DNA of 48,154 nucleotides, from assembly GCA_029865345.1 (NCBI GenBank), contig JAOUHD010000008.1, positions 1 to 48,154 of the forward strand, in the 5' to 3' direction. Made by a program: the position numbers and the translations under genes. The notes under the pieces are model-generated. The model did not search any database. It worked only from the letters and a program-made list of their open reading frames with translations, and was not told the DNA's origin. The DNA is from Nitrospira sp. (lineage in GTDB: Bacteria; Nitrospirota; Nitrospiria; Nitrospirales; Nitrospiraceae). Positions 26,640 through 34,042 of the stretch are shown here, one piece after another (position 1 is the stretch's first letter; each line of letters opens with the position of its first letter).

Positions 26640-26668
26640 GTTTACTTTTCCCTCACCCCTCCGTCTAA
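26640..26668 (+). promoter_or_regulatory. ECF-type promoter GTTTAC-N16-CGTCTAA (site 2)
   Basis: GTTTAC at 26640-26645 and CGTCTAA at 26662-26668, 16-base spacer, 30 bp before the ATG of the small lipoprotein gene. It is the same as sites 1 and 3 and may also drive the genes that follow on the same strand up to about 30026. Confidence 0.72.
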
Positions 26669-26698
26669 CCCATCAGACAAGGTTGGAAGGAGGGGGTT

Positions 26699-27139
26699 AT
26701 GCAACCATTCAGTTCAAAAGTGATCGCGTATCTACTTTCAACAACACTGCTGCTGTCGGGTTGTACCTCCACATTAGTTCGCGACGACGTGAAGCGTATG
26801 GCCGGGGTCGAGGGGCATTGTTCTGGGAGCGAGTGGGTGGATGATTCATCGATTGCTGTACTGCCTGTTCCGATCGTGGCTTTTGTCACCCCTCATATCG
26901 ATCTTCGAAATGTCTCCAGTGAGCCGTATCTGAATCGGTGCGGAGCCTCAACCAGGGTGGTCAATCGTGAGGTGTCGATTAACCGACTTGCCTGCATGCC
27001 GGCCGGGCTTACGCGCATCATCACACTCGGCGTCTGGCACTGGTGTCCGGCGCGTGTCACCTGGTCGGCGGATGTGCTGGCCGATATGCCGCGACCAGCG
27101 AGCGTGTCGACTGATGACTCTAGAAACCACAAGTCATAA
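26699..27139 (+). CDS. Bor-like small lipoprotein
   Basis: A 146-residue predicted lipoprotein with signal AYLLSTTLLLSGC and lipidated Cys at about residue 22. The C-terminal half (GLTRIITLGVWHWCPARVTW, with cysteines in NRCGAS and RLACMPAG) resembles the phage lambda Bor/Iss lipoprotein pattern, in which a GLLxFITLGIY-type segment precedes an ARVYC-like end. The similarity is by eye and moderate. The RBS GGAAGGAGGG precedes ATG 26699, directly behind an ECF-type promoter. Confidence 0.68.
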   Translation: MQPFSSKVIAYLLSTTLLLSGCTSTLVRDDVKRMAGVEGHCSGSEWVDDSSIAVLPVPIVAFVTPHIDLRNVSSEPYLNRCGASTRVVNREVSINRLACMPAGLTRIITLGVWHWCPARVTWSADVLADMPRPASVSTDDSRNHKS

Positions 27140-27168
27140 CAACCGTTTGTTTTAACCAGGAGTAGCAC

Positions 27169-28620
27169 ATGAGAACCTCGTTTTGTGTCGTCCGTTTGAT
27201 CGGCGTGATCGGATTGACAGGATTACTCGGGGCTTGTGGCAGCGATGGAGCGCCCTCGGTGTCGGCGAGTGGATCAGGAAGCGGGTCGGCATCAGCATCC
27301 GGAACTGTCACGGACTTTGGCAGCGTGCTTGTGAATGGAAAGAAGTTCGAGACCGAAAATGTGGAAGTGCGGCGAGATGGTGTCACGGAGCGATGCACCA
27401 TTAATCCCGTGACGACCTGTGGATTCAAAAAGGGAATGGTAGTGACGGTTAATGGCTCATTCAACGGCAGTCAACATACGGCCAGTTCGGTTCAGCAAAA
27501 GGATGCGGTGGAAGGGCTTGTGCAGTCGGTGGCAGTGGATGGTTTGAGTCTGGTGGTGATGGGGCAAACAGTGTTCATCGACAATACGACATTGATCGAC
27601 GACAACATTCCTGGGCGAAACATCCTGAATCTTGTGGCTGGGACGGACAATGTTGAAGTCAACGGCCATATTCGTCCTAACGGAATCATTCAGGCGACAT
27701 TCATCGAAAAGAAATTAGTGGGGGTGACGCCCGAGGTGCGGGGATTCGTGAACAACCATGCTTCTGGATCTGCAACATTCCGGATCGGCACCCTCACGGT
27801 GAACTACAGTGGAGCGGACATCAGCGACATGCCGGTCCCCAATGGGAACAACTGGGACGGTCGTTTCGTCGAGGTCAAAGGGTCAAACTTTGTCAGTGCG
27901 ACAACGACGCTTATTGCGACGAAGGTCGAACCAGAGAACCAGGGCCTCGGCAATGCCATCGATGAATTTGAAGTCGAAGGCTTCGTGACACAGGCCGGTA
28001 CGCCTAATGACAGCGTCATCGATTTCTCCATTGGAACTACTCCAGTGAGGGCGATGGCAAGCACGGAGTTCCGGGGCGGAACCGTCGATGAGATCGTGGT
28101 TGGGGCCAAGCTGTCCGCCGAAGGCCGGTTTGACGGCAGCACGCTCATTGCCAAACATGTGAAGTTCCATGAAAGTGTACGGCTTGAAGGAGATGCAACA
28201 GTCACCGGCAGAACACTATCACTGACGGGGCTGGCTGGTGTGACGATTACCGTGAACAGCCAAACGGAGTTGAAGGATGGTGGGAATACCATAACGTTGA
28301 ACGATCTACAGGGCAATCATGTCAGGGTGCGTGGTCGGGTGATTGGTCCCAATACTGTAGTTGCAACCCGTATCCAGGTGCGCTCTTCCGATGATGATGT
28401 GGATCTTCAAGGGCCAGTTCAATCGATTACCGGAAATGTCATAACGATCCTGGGAGTGTCGGTTGATACAAGCGTCATCAATCAGTTTGAGAGTGTGAGC
28501 GGCACATCCATGAGTCGTGCGGGCTTTTTAGCCGAGGTGAAAGTCAACTCACTGGTGAAAGTGAAGGGTGCGTTGAGCGGTACGACGGTCGTATGGGAAG
28601 AGGCAGAATTAGAAGATTAA
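27169..28620 (+). CDS. DUF5666 repeat lipoprotein
   Basis: A 483-residue predicted lipoprotein: signal GVIGLTGLLGAC, then a Ser/Gly/Ala-rich linker (residues about 30-45). After that come about five or six beta-rich DUF5666-type repeats, recognised by the recurring pattern 'G.V....SVLVNGKKFET', 'VEGLVQSVAVDGLSLVVMGQ', 'EVEGFVTQAGTP' and 'LQGPVQSITGNVITILGVSV'. It is probably anchored in the outer membrane with OB-like beta-domains. Function is not established. It begins 29 bp after the Bor-like gene with an AGGAG RBS. Confidence 0.85.
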   Translation: MRTSFCVVRLIGVIGLTGLLGACGSDGAPSVSASGSGSGSASASGTVTDFGSVLVNGKKFETENVEVRRDGVTERCTINPVTTCGFKKGMVVTVNGSFNGSQHTASSVQQKDAVEGLVQSVAVDGLSLVVMGQTVFIDNTTLIDDNIPGRNILNLVAGTDNVEVNGHIRPNGIIQATFIEKKLVGVTPEVRGFVNNHASGSATFRIGTLTVNYSGADISDMPVPNGNNWDGRFVEVKGSNFVSATTTLIATKVEPENQGLGNAIDEFEVEGFVTQAGTPNDSVIDFSIGTTPVRAMASTEFRGGTVDEIVVGAKLSAEGRFDGSTLIAKHVKFHESVRLEGDATVTGRTLSLTGLAGVTITVNSQTELKDGGNTITLNDLQGNHVRVRGRVIGPNTVVATRIQVRSSDDDVDLQGPVQSITGNVITILGVSVDTSVINQFESVSGTSMSRAGFLAEVKVNSLVKVKGALSGTTVVWEEAELED

Positions 28621-28681
28621 CTAGGTGGATGCCAGCAGGTTGGCTAGACTGCGACCAGGTAATTTTGGAAGGAGATGAACG

Positions 28682-29248
28682 ATGAACCGTACCAGTTGGA
28701 AAGAAATCATGTTGGGCACCATCGCCGGATTATCGCTTCTGACCTCGCCGGCAGTGGGGCAGATGAGTGGTACTGCTGATGAGCCTGGAGTGCGTACCGG
28801 TAATCGGGGCCATGGTTCTCTCAATAGCGGCCCCGGCTCATTGAACAGCGGCCCTGGCTCGCTCAATAGTGGCCGTGATCACGATAGTAACCGTGACCGA
28901 GGCCGTCGTGGTGGTGCTGACCGGCGTGAAGATCTTCGGGAAGATAAACGAGCCGATCGCCAGATGGAGCGGCACGAGGATCGACAGATGGACCGTCGGG
29001 AGGATCGGCAGCTTGACCGACGTGAAGATCGTCGAGAAGATCACAGATCAAACTCGGGTGGGGAACTGAGAGGACTTGACCGAGCTGATCACGTTGCTGG
29101 CGAGCATGGCCGAGAAGGGCGAGACCATGCGCGCATGATGCAAATGGATCGACCGAACAGACAGGAACGAATGGAGCGGCCAGAACGTCCCAACCGCCCG
29201 GAGAGACCAGAGCGCCCGGACAGGCCTGAACGATCAGGTCGACATTAG
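28682..29248 (+). CDS. exported low-complexity protein with Arg/Pro/Glu tail
   Basis: A 188-residue protein with a signal peptide (cleavage near PAVGQM). It has three copies of a seven-residue GSLNSGP unit (residues about 45-64), a long Arg/Asp/Glu segment (e.g. DRREDLREDKRADRQMERHE) and a C-terminal tail RPNRPERPERPDRPERSGRH. No globular domain is recognised. The tail resembles those at 29376 and 32966. GGAAGGAGA precedes ATG 28682. It is probably a disordered polyampholyte of the envelope or matrix; the role is inferred. Confidence 0.75.
   Translation: MNRTSWKEIMLGTIAGLSLLTSPAVGQMSGTADEPGVRTGNRGHGSLNSGPGSLNSGPGSLNSGRDHDSNRDRGRRGGADRREDLREDKRADRQMERHEDRQMDRREDRQLDRREDRREDHRSNSGGELRGLDRADHVAGEHGREGRDHARMMQMDRPNRQERMERPERPNRPERPERPDRPERSGRH
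28814..28873 (+). repeat. 21-bp tandem repeat, about 2.9 copies
   Basis: Units at 28814, 28835 and 28856 (last unit short by 3 bases) encode GSLNSGP in frame inside the low-complexity protein gene. The copies differ at synonymous positions (for example tct-ctc-aat, tca-ttg-aac, tcg-ctc-aat), so the peptide repeat seems to be kept by selection. Confidence 0.8.
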
Positions 29249-29375
29249 TCTCTCTCAACGGGCAGTAGGACAACAGGTGCCATATTAGTATGTGCAGTTC
29301 GGTGCGGCCATGATTTGTTTACTTTTAAGGTTGCATCTGTTGATTGATATGGTTCACTAAAATATGGAGGCACGG

Positions 29376-30026
29376 ATGAAGCTCACCAGGATCGTGATGG
29401 TTTGTGGTGTTCTGATACTGAACACCTTGATTGGATTGGGACAGGAGCAAGTTCTGGCATCGGAGGAGACCGAGTTGCAAAGCGTGAGACAGCAGCTCGA
29501 TATGGAGACTGGTGTTCGGTCATCTGATAAGCACGCAGAGACATTGGCGAAACAATTCCAGATCGAAGTCAAAACCGTCGAACAACTGCGCGCCTCCAAA
29601 CAGGGATGGGGTGAAATTTCTATGCGAATGGCACTGGCTCAGGAGTTGGTCAAAACCGACTCGAAGACTTATCCAACGATGACCGAGGCGCTTCAGAAAG
29701 TTGGCGATCTCCGAGCTCAGGGTAGCGGATGGGGCGCAATCGCCAAAGATTTGGGGTTTAAGTTAGGTCCGATAGTCAGCGAAATGCGCCACGTGCGGAA
29801 CGAGATGCGAGCCGAGATGAGGAATGCGGACCCCGATAGAGGCAGTAAAGTCAGCAAACAGGAGATGGGGCACGAACGGCTCAAAATCGAGCGGGAGCAC
29901 AAGGGTGATCGGATGGATCGGGCGGAACGGATAGAAAGACCTGAACGGATGGAAAAACCTGAGCGTCCTGAAAGACCAGATAGGCCGGATCGACCGGAGA
30001 AACCGGAGCGGGCAGGACGGAACTAA
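29376..30026 (+). CDS. exported protein with two GWG repeats and Arg/Pro/Glu tail
   Basis: A 216-residue protein. It has a signal peptide (cleavage near VLASEE), a helical region with two similar units (VEQLRASKQGWGEISMRMAL and VGDLRAQGSGWGAIAKDLGF) and a charged helix. The tail is Arg/Pro/Glu-rich: PERMEKPERPERPDRPDRPE, ending ERAGRN. ATG 29376 is chosen for GGAGG (29366-29370) 5 bp upstream. The tail is shared with the proteins at 28682 and 32966. No family was recognised. Confidence 0.78.
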   Translation: MKLTRIVMVCGVLILNTLIGLGQEQVLASEETELQSVRQQLDMETGVRSSDKHAETLAKQFQIEVKTVEQLRASKQGWGEISMRMALAQELVKTDSKTYPTMTEALQKVGDLRAQGSGWGAIAKDLGFKLGPIVSEMRHVRNEMRAEMRNADPDRGSKVSKQEMGHERLKIEREHKGDRMDRAERIERPERMEKPERPERPDRPDRPEKPERAGRN

Positions 30027-30053
30027 ACGTTCGCTGGTGTTGAGATAGCAAAA

Positions 30054-30088
30054 CACAACGGCACCGGGATTGTCTCGGCGCCGTTGTG
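30054..30088 (+). terminator. probable terminator hairpin
   Basis: CACAACGGC (30054-30062) pairs with GCCGTTGTG (30080-30088), with an A/C mismatch and a further CCG/CGG pair inside. It starts 28 bases after the stop of the GWG-repeat protein gene. No T run follows on the + strand; an A run precedes it. Confidence 0.5.
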
Positions 30089-30207
30089 CTGTACCCCTCG
30101 TTGTTCACCAGATAGTTGCACTCTGAACAGCCTAAGGCTAAATTCACGAAATGCATTCATGGGTAAGCGATAGCGGGTGTTCAAGTCGAGAAGGGGTATG
30201 GTCAACG

Positions 30208-31119
30208 ATGATGCAGCGGTGGATAGTATCGGTAATGGCAATCGGACTGGTTCTTGGACTGTGGGGAGAGAGCGCGATCGCAGCAGATCTTACCGACAAA
30301 CGACCGCAGCCCGCATCCGAACGAAACTGGCAGATTGGAATGACTCCCAGTTACAGCAGCGGAAATTTTGGCACCAATACCACAAGTGACTTCGTCTATG
30401 TGCCCTTCTCCCTACGCCGATACTTTCGAGACGGCGATGTGTCATTGGTCATTCCGTTTGTGTCTGTGACCAGTAATGGCACGGCGACCTTGGTTGGTGG
30501 TCAACCGATTCAGACCCTGCCTGGACGATGCCTCAAGAAAGGTGGCACGGAAATCGATACCGACAAGCCAGAGTGCCTTGCACTCCTCAATGCCGGTCAA
30601 GGGGTTGCCGGACAGACGGCGCAAAAGGTGACCAATTCGGGTCTCGGCGATATCATTCTCAGGGGGCGTTACTATCTCGTGGAAGAACGTGACTATGTTC
30701 CACTGATTGCGATCACTGGACGATTAAAGCTTCCCACTGCTAGTGAGGGAAAGGGGTTGGGAACCGGCGCCCTTGATCATGGGTATGGGATCGAGATGTC
30801 CAAACTCATTGGGGACAAATGGCTGGCATTTCTCGACGGCGGTTATAACTTCATTGGGAATCCTGACGGTGTCGAGCTCCAGAATCAATATTGGTATGAT
30901 GTCGGAGCTGGGTACTACTTCACGAAGAATCTCTTGGGAAGCGTCTACTTCGAAGAGTATCGTGCACTGGTTCCCGGTCTTGTGAATATCCGAGATTTCT
31001 TCTTCGCCCTGAATTATAAGGCGTCAGCTGCCTGGCGATTTAATGGAGGCGTGGCAGTTGGTCTGTCGAATGGCGCACCAGACTATGTCCTCTCAATCGG
31101 GACTAGCTACCGGTTCTAG
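30208..31119 (+). CDS. outer-membrane beta-barrel protein (MetA-type transporter-like)
   Basis: A 303-residue protein with a signal peptide (cleavage near SAIAAD) and alternating amphipathic strands ending in the aromatic C-terminus SIGTSYRF typical of outer-membrane barrels. DFVYVPFSLRRYFRDGDVSL, LPTASEGKGLGTGALDHGYG and KNLLGSVYFEEYRAL resemble the 'MetA-pathway of phenol degradation' barrel family. ATG 30208 opens directly onto the signal peptide; longer in-frame starts have no clear RBS. It lies between the terminator at 30054 and the ECF promoter at 31144. Confidence 0.74.
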   Translation: MMQRWIVSVMAIGLVLGLWGESAIAADLTDKRPQPASERNWQIGMTPSYSSGNFGTNTTSDFVYVPFSLRRYFRDGDVSLVIPFVSVTSNGTATLVGGQPIQTLPGRCLKKGGTEIDTDKPECLALLNAGQGVAGQTAQKVTNSGLGDIILRGRYYLVEERDYVPLIAITGRLKLPTASEGKGLGTGALDHGYGIEMSKLIGDKWLAFLDGGYNFIGNPDGVELQNQYWYDVGAGYYFTKNLLGSVYFEEYRALVPGLVNIRDFFFALNYKASAAWRFNGGVAVGLSNGAPDYVLSIGTSYRF

Positions 31120-31143
31120 CCAACTCTTCCCTCTCTTGAGGTT

Positions 31144-31172
31144 GTTTACGCTCCTCAGGTCCCTGCGTCTAA
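31144..31172 (+). promoter_or_regulatory. ECF-type promoter GTTTAC-N16-CGTCTAA (site 3, autoregulatory)
   Basis: GTTTAC at 31144-31149 and CGTCTAA at 31166-31172 with a 16-base spacer, about 63 bp before the ECF sigma factor ATG at 31236. ECF sigma genes commonly drive themselves, so this site suggests that the sigma factor reads all three identical promoters. Confidence 0.75.
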
Positions 31173-31235
31173 TGAAACATCTAGGCAAAGGCAGACGGTC
31201 CTGTGGCATCGGACTACACTAACTGGAGTCGGTGC

Positions 31236-31817
31236 ATGCCACTGGATCAGCATGCGGGATCAGATGATGCACAACTGGTTGCCAGAAGCCTCAAGCAGGA
31301 CCATGAGGCCTTCGGACAACTGATCGACCGGCACGCGCCCACGATCGTCAACCTAGCCTATCGGATGGTTGGGAATCGTGCGGAGGCCGAAGATTTGGCA
31401 CAGGAAGCGTTCCTCACGGCCTTCAAGGCGTTGCCAACGTTTCGTGCGGACTCCAAGTTTTCGACCTGGTTGTACAGAATCGCCTCGAATAAGTGCAAAG
31501 ACTGGTTGCGGGCCAAGCGGCCAGGGATGGGCCAACAGGATGTCGACATCGACGAGGTGCTCGATATCCATGTAGCTGAGGAGCAGACTCCTGAGCGCCT
31601 GCTCTCTCAACAACAGGTTGCACTGGAATTGGAACAGGCGATCCAGAGGTTGCCGCCTCTCTATCGTGAAGCATTCGTGCTGAAACACGTTGAAGGAATG
31701 AGTTACGAAGAGATGGAGGAGATTCTAGGTGTGAACAGTGACACGTTAAAGATGCGGGTATATAAAGGGCGACTCCGCCTCAGTCGTGAACTTGCGGCAT
31801 TGAACCCGACTCGCTAG
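31236..31817 (+). CDS. ECF (RpoE-like) sigma factor
   Basis: A 193-residue sigma factor. Region 2: MVGNRAEAEDLAQEAFLTAF and SKFSTWLYRIASNKCKDWLR. Region 4: RLPPLYREAFVLKHVEGMSY and LGVNSDTLKMRVYKGRLRLS. ATG 31236 has GGAG 8 bp upstream and opens with the usual short leader; a GTG at 31203 would add 11 residues. It is followed by a membrane anti-sigma-like gene. The identical promoter elements at 24589, 26640 and 31144 are its likely targets (inferred from autoregulation logic). Confidence 0.93.
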   Translation: MPLDQHAGSDDAQLVARSLKQDHEAFGQLIDRHAPTIVNLAYRMVGNRAEAEDLAQEAFLTAFKALPTFRADSKFSTWLYRIASNKCKDWLRAKRPGMGQQDVDIDEVLDIHVAEEQTPERLLSQQQVALELEQAIQRLPPLYREAFVLKHVEGMSYEEMEEILGVNSDTLKMRVYKGRLRLSRELAALNPTR

Positions 31818-31843
31818 GAACGGATCCTCACGACGGTGATGCA

Positions 31844-32524
31844 ATGAATGAATACGATCTGTTGGTTCAACGGTTCCTTGACCACGATTTAAGCCCTGAG
31901 GAGCGGGTTGCCTTTCTGGAAGCGGTCGATTCCGACCCGATACTGCGCCGACAGTGGCTCAATCTTGAGATGGTAGTTACAGAGGCGGCGCAATTGCCGC
32001 GGATGACTCCCTCGGCCAGGTTCTTCACTGAGTTGAAGGCCAAAATCACTCCACCATCCCTCAGTTGGTGGGGACAGTTCTATGCGACGGTGACTGCACC
32101 ACGGACCCTGGAGTGGAATCTCGCTGGCGCAGTTGCAGCGGCTTGTGTCGTCATCGTTGCGGTGGGAGGACTCTTCTCATTGAAGCCGGAGCGAGTCGTG
32201 GAGGTGCCGGTTGCAACTGTCCCGGCTCAGACGATTGCCGCCGGTACGACACAGCAGCCGACGGTGTTTGTCCGGCTGGTCCTGCTGCAACCAGGAGCAC
32301 AATCGGTCTCTGTTGCAGGAGACTTCAACGGGTGGGATCCGGCCCAGACCAAACTGGAGCGCTCTGATGGCGGGGTGTGGACGGCAACAATCCCACTCAA
32401 GCCCGGTCGGTATCAATACATGTTCGTTATTGACGGGAAACAGTGGATTGCCGATCCGCTTGCGGCTGAAGAAGCCACCGATGGATTCGGCGCGCAGAAT
32501 GCGGTGCTTGATGTGGCCATCTAG
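31844..32524 (+). CDS. anti-sigma-like membrane protein with CBM48/AMPK-type domain
   Basis: A 226-residue protein. Residues 1-75 are a helical cytoplasmic part (LLVQRFLDHDLSPEERVAFL) like the anti-sigma N-terminus but without the zinc-finger His/Cys set. One membrane helix lies at about 88-108 (LAGAVAAACVVIVAVGGLFS). Residues about 140-226 form a glycogen-binding-type beta-sandwich: PGAQSVSVAGDFNGWDPAQT, GVWTATIPLKPGRYQYMFVI and DGKQWIADP. It is placed directly after the ECF sigma gene, so I infer that it holds the sigma factor and senses through the outer domain. Not proven. Confidence 0.8.
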   Translation: MNEYDLLVQRFLDHDLSPEERVAFLEAVDSDPILRRQWLNLEMVVTEAAQLPRMTPSARFFTELKAKITPPSLSWWGQFYATVTAPRTLEWNLAGAVAAACVVIVAVGGLFSLKPERVVEVPVATVPAQTIAAGTTQQPTVFVRLVLLQPGAQSVSVAGDFNGWDPAQTKLERSDGGVWTATIPLKPGRYQYMFVIDGKQWIADPLAAEEATDGFGAQNAVLDVAI

Positions 32525-32577
32525 AATGCAACGTCGATCTCTTGCAACTCAGGTGATCCTCGATTACTCTTTCGCCC

Positions 32578-32961
32578 ATGCGAAGAGGACAGGGATGCCA
32601 CGGTTTGTTTCATGTAATCATTCTGCTGAGCATCACCATGGCGTTGAGTGGAACATGGAGCTGTACCAAGACGGTGACGCCGGAACCACCAAAAACCACA
32701 CCTGGCGGCGTCAGGTTCACTGTGTTGGCACCGGGGGCCAAGAACGTCTTTCTGGTAGGGTCCTTCAATGGCTGGGCAAAGAGGGCGACGCCCATGAAGA
32801 TCATGGATGGGACTCTGTGGTCAGTGGTTGTACCGTTGGAGGAAGGGGAGTATCCCTTCATGTACGTAATAGACGGAGTTCGATGGGTGACACCTCCACA
32901 GGCCGACGATTTTGTCACAGATGGGTTCGGGCAAACTAACGGAGTGGTGGTTGTAAGGTAA
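32578..32961 (+). CDS. CBM48-type lipoprotein, paralogue of the anti-sigma outer domain
   Basis: A protein of up to 127 residues with a lipobox-like signal ending ALSGTWSC and a single CBM48/AMPK-type domain: PGAKNVFLVGSFNGWAKRAT, LWSVVVPLEEGEYPFMYVID and GVRWVTPPQADDFVTDGFGQ. This aligns along its length with the C-terminal domain of the upstream protein, including the DGFG ending. The start is uncertain: ATG 32578 has no good RBS, and TTG 32605 follows a purine-rich stretch. It is probably on the periplasmic or outer membrane surface, binding the same kind of ligand. Confidence 0.75.
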   Translation: MRRGQGCHGLFHVIILLSITMALSGTWSCTKTVTPEPPKTTPGGVRFTVLAPGAKNVFLVGSFNGWAKRATPMKIMDGTLWSVVVPLEEGEYPFMYVIDGVRWVTPPQADDFVTDGFGQTNGVVVVR

Positions 32962-32965
32962 AGCG

Positions 32966-33904
32966 ATGAGCAACGGAACTGCCATGCGAAACATTGTGGT
33001 GAGCCTGGTGTTCGCTTTATCTGCAGGCCCAGCATGGGCCGAGTCTCTCTCGCCTCAAGATCGAGAGGAAATTAATCGACTGCGTACTGCCCAGGGCCAT
33101 TCTCCCGAAGACATCAATCCGTTGTTGGAACAAGTAAACAAGGCTGGTGAGAGAGGCCTGCCCGTCGAACTCTTGGCCAATAAAGTGAAAGAGGGACTGG
33201 CAAAGGGGATTGAGCCGAAACGGATCGATCCGGTGCTGCGACAGATGACATCCCGGCTTGAGTCTGCCCACGAAGTATTGGAAGAAGCAAAAGGCCGTGG
33301 AATGGCAGAGGGAAGTCGGCAGCGCGCGCTGGAAACAATGGCGGAAGCGTTCGCGCGGGGAGCCACGGTCGATGAGGTGCGGGAGCTGAGTCGATTGTCG
33401 CAAGAAGGCCGCCATAAGGCGACTCAGGAAGAGCTCGCAGCCGGCGCAAAAAGTCTGGCGGTGATGAAAGAGGGCAGAATTCCATCGAAAGACGGAACAG
33501 TCTTGGTCGGTGAGGGGATTAAACAAGGATATCGCTCATCTGAACTCTTGGACCTCGGTCGAGAAGTGAAACGACGAGGATCCGACTTTGAAGAAGGCCG
33601 TGCCAGCCTTCAAACACTTCGCGACAAGGTCAGCAAGGGGGAACGGAGCAATCGGCTCTTTCGTGATGATCACAGCGGCTCCGGAGATGATCGCGATCGG
33701 GGAGAACGCAGCGATCGTGGCGGGAAGGGGAGTCGCAACGATTCCGACAGAGACCGATCTGACCGACATGAACAATCCGGTAGCCGAGACCGATCAGACC
33801 GAATCGACCGTCCAGATAAAGTGGATCGAGTTGAACGTCCTGACCGTCCTGACAGTAGGGATCGCCCCGAGCGATCTGACCGTTCCGGCCGAGGACGCGA
33901 TTGA
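32966..33904 (+). CDS. exported helical protein with Arg/Asp/Pro-rich tail
   Basis: A 312-residue protein with a signal peptide (cleavage near PAWAES) and a helical body with repeated short helix pairs (e.g. GLPVELLANKVKEGLAKGIE and RGATVDEVRELSRLSQEGRH). A roughly 75-residue charged tail rich in DR/SD/RP ends in RPDRPDSRDRPERSDRSGRG plus RD. The tail type matches the proteins at 28682 and 29376. It begins 4 bp after the CBM48 lipoprotein, so it is probably in the sigma/anti-sigma operon. An internal ATG at 32984 is an alternative start. Confidence 0.8.
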   Translation: MSNGTAMRNIVVSLVFALSAGPAWAESLSPQDREEINRLRTAQGHSPEDINPLLEQVNKAGERGLPVELLANKVKEGLAKGIEPKRIDPVLRQMTSRLESAHEVLEEAKGRGMAEGSRQRALETMAEAFARGATVDEVRELSRLSQEGRHKATQEELAAGAKSLAVMKEGRIPSKDGTVLVGEGIKQGYRSSELLDLGREVKRRGSDFEEGRASLQTLRDKVSKGERSNRLFRDDHSGSGDDRDRGERSDRGGKGSRNDSDRDRSDRHEQSGSRDRSDRIDRPDKVDRVERPDRPDSRDRPERSDRSGRGRD

Positions 33905-34042
33905 TCGATCAGAACTTCTTCCCTCCCGCCTGGTGCGGATCTCAGCGTATCCAACCAAAGCGCGAGAGCCGTTTCGTTCTTCACGCGAGCCATTATCCTT
34001 CTAGTCATTTCGCCATATGAAAGACCCTGCTAGAATGCGTGT

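Noticed and set aside
28920..29050. Repeated Arg/Asp codon blocks that look like a CRISPR array or DNA repeat
   Set aside because: The repetition is irregular and follows a protein-coding frame (RED/DRR residues); there are no fixed-length repeats and spacers.
29317..29345. A fourth GTTTAC at 29317 before the GWG-repeat protein gene
   Set aside because: No CGTCTAA-like -10 box lies 16 bases downstream (the sequence there is gttgatt), so it does not meet the pattern of the other three sites.
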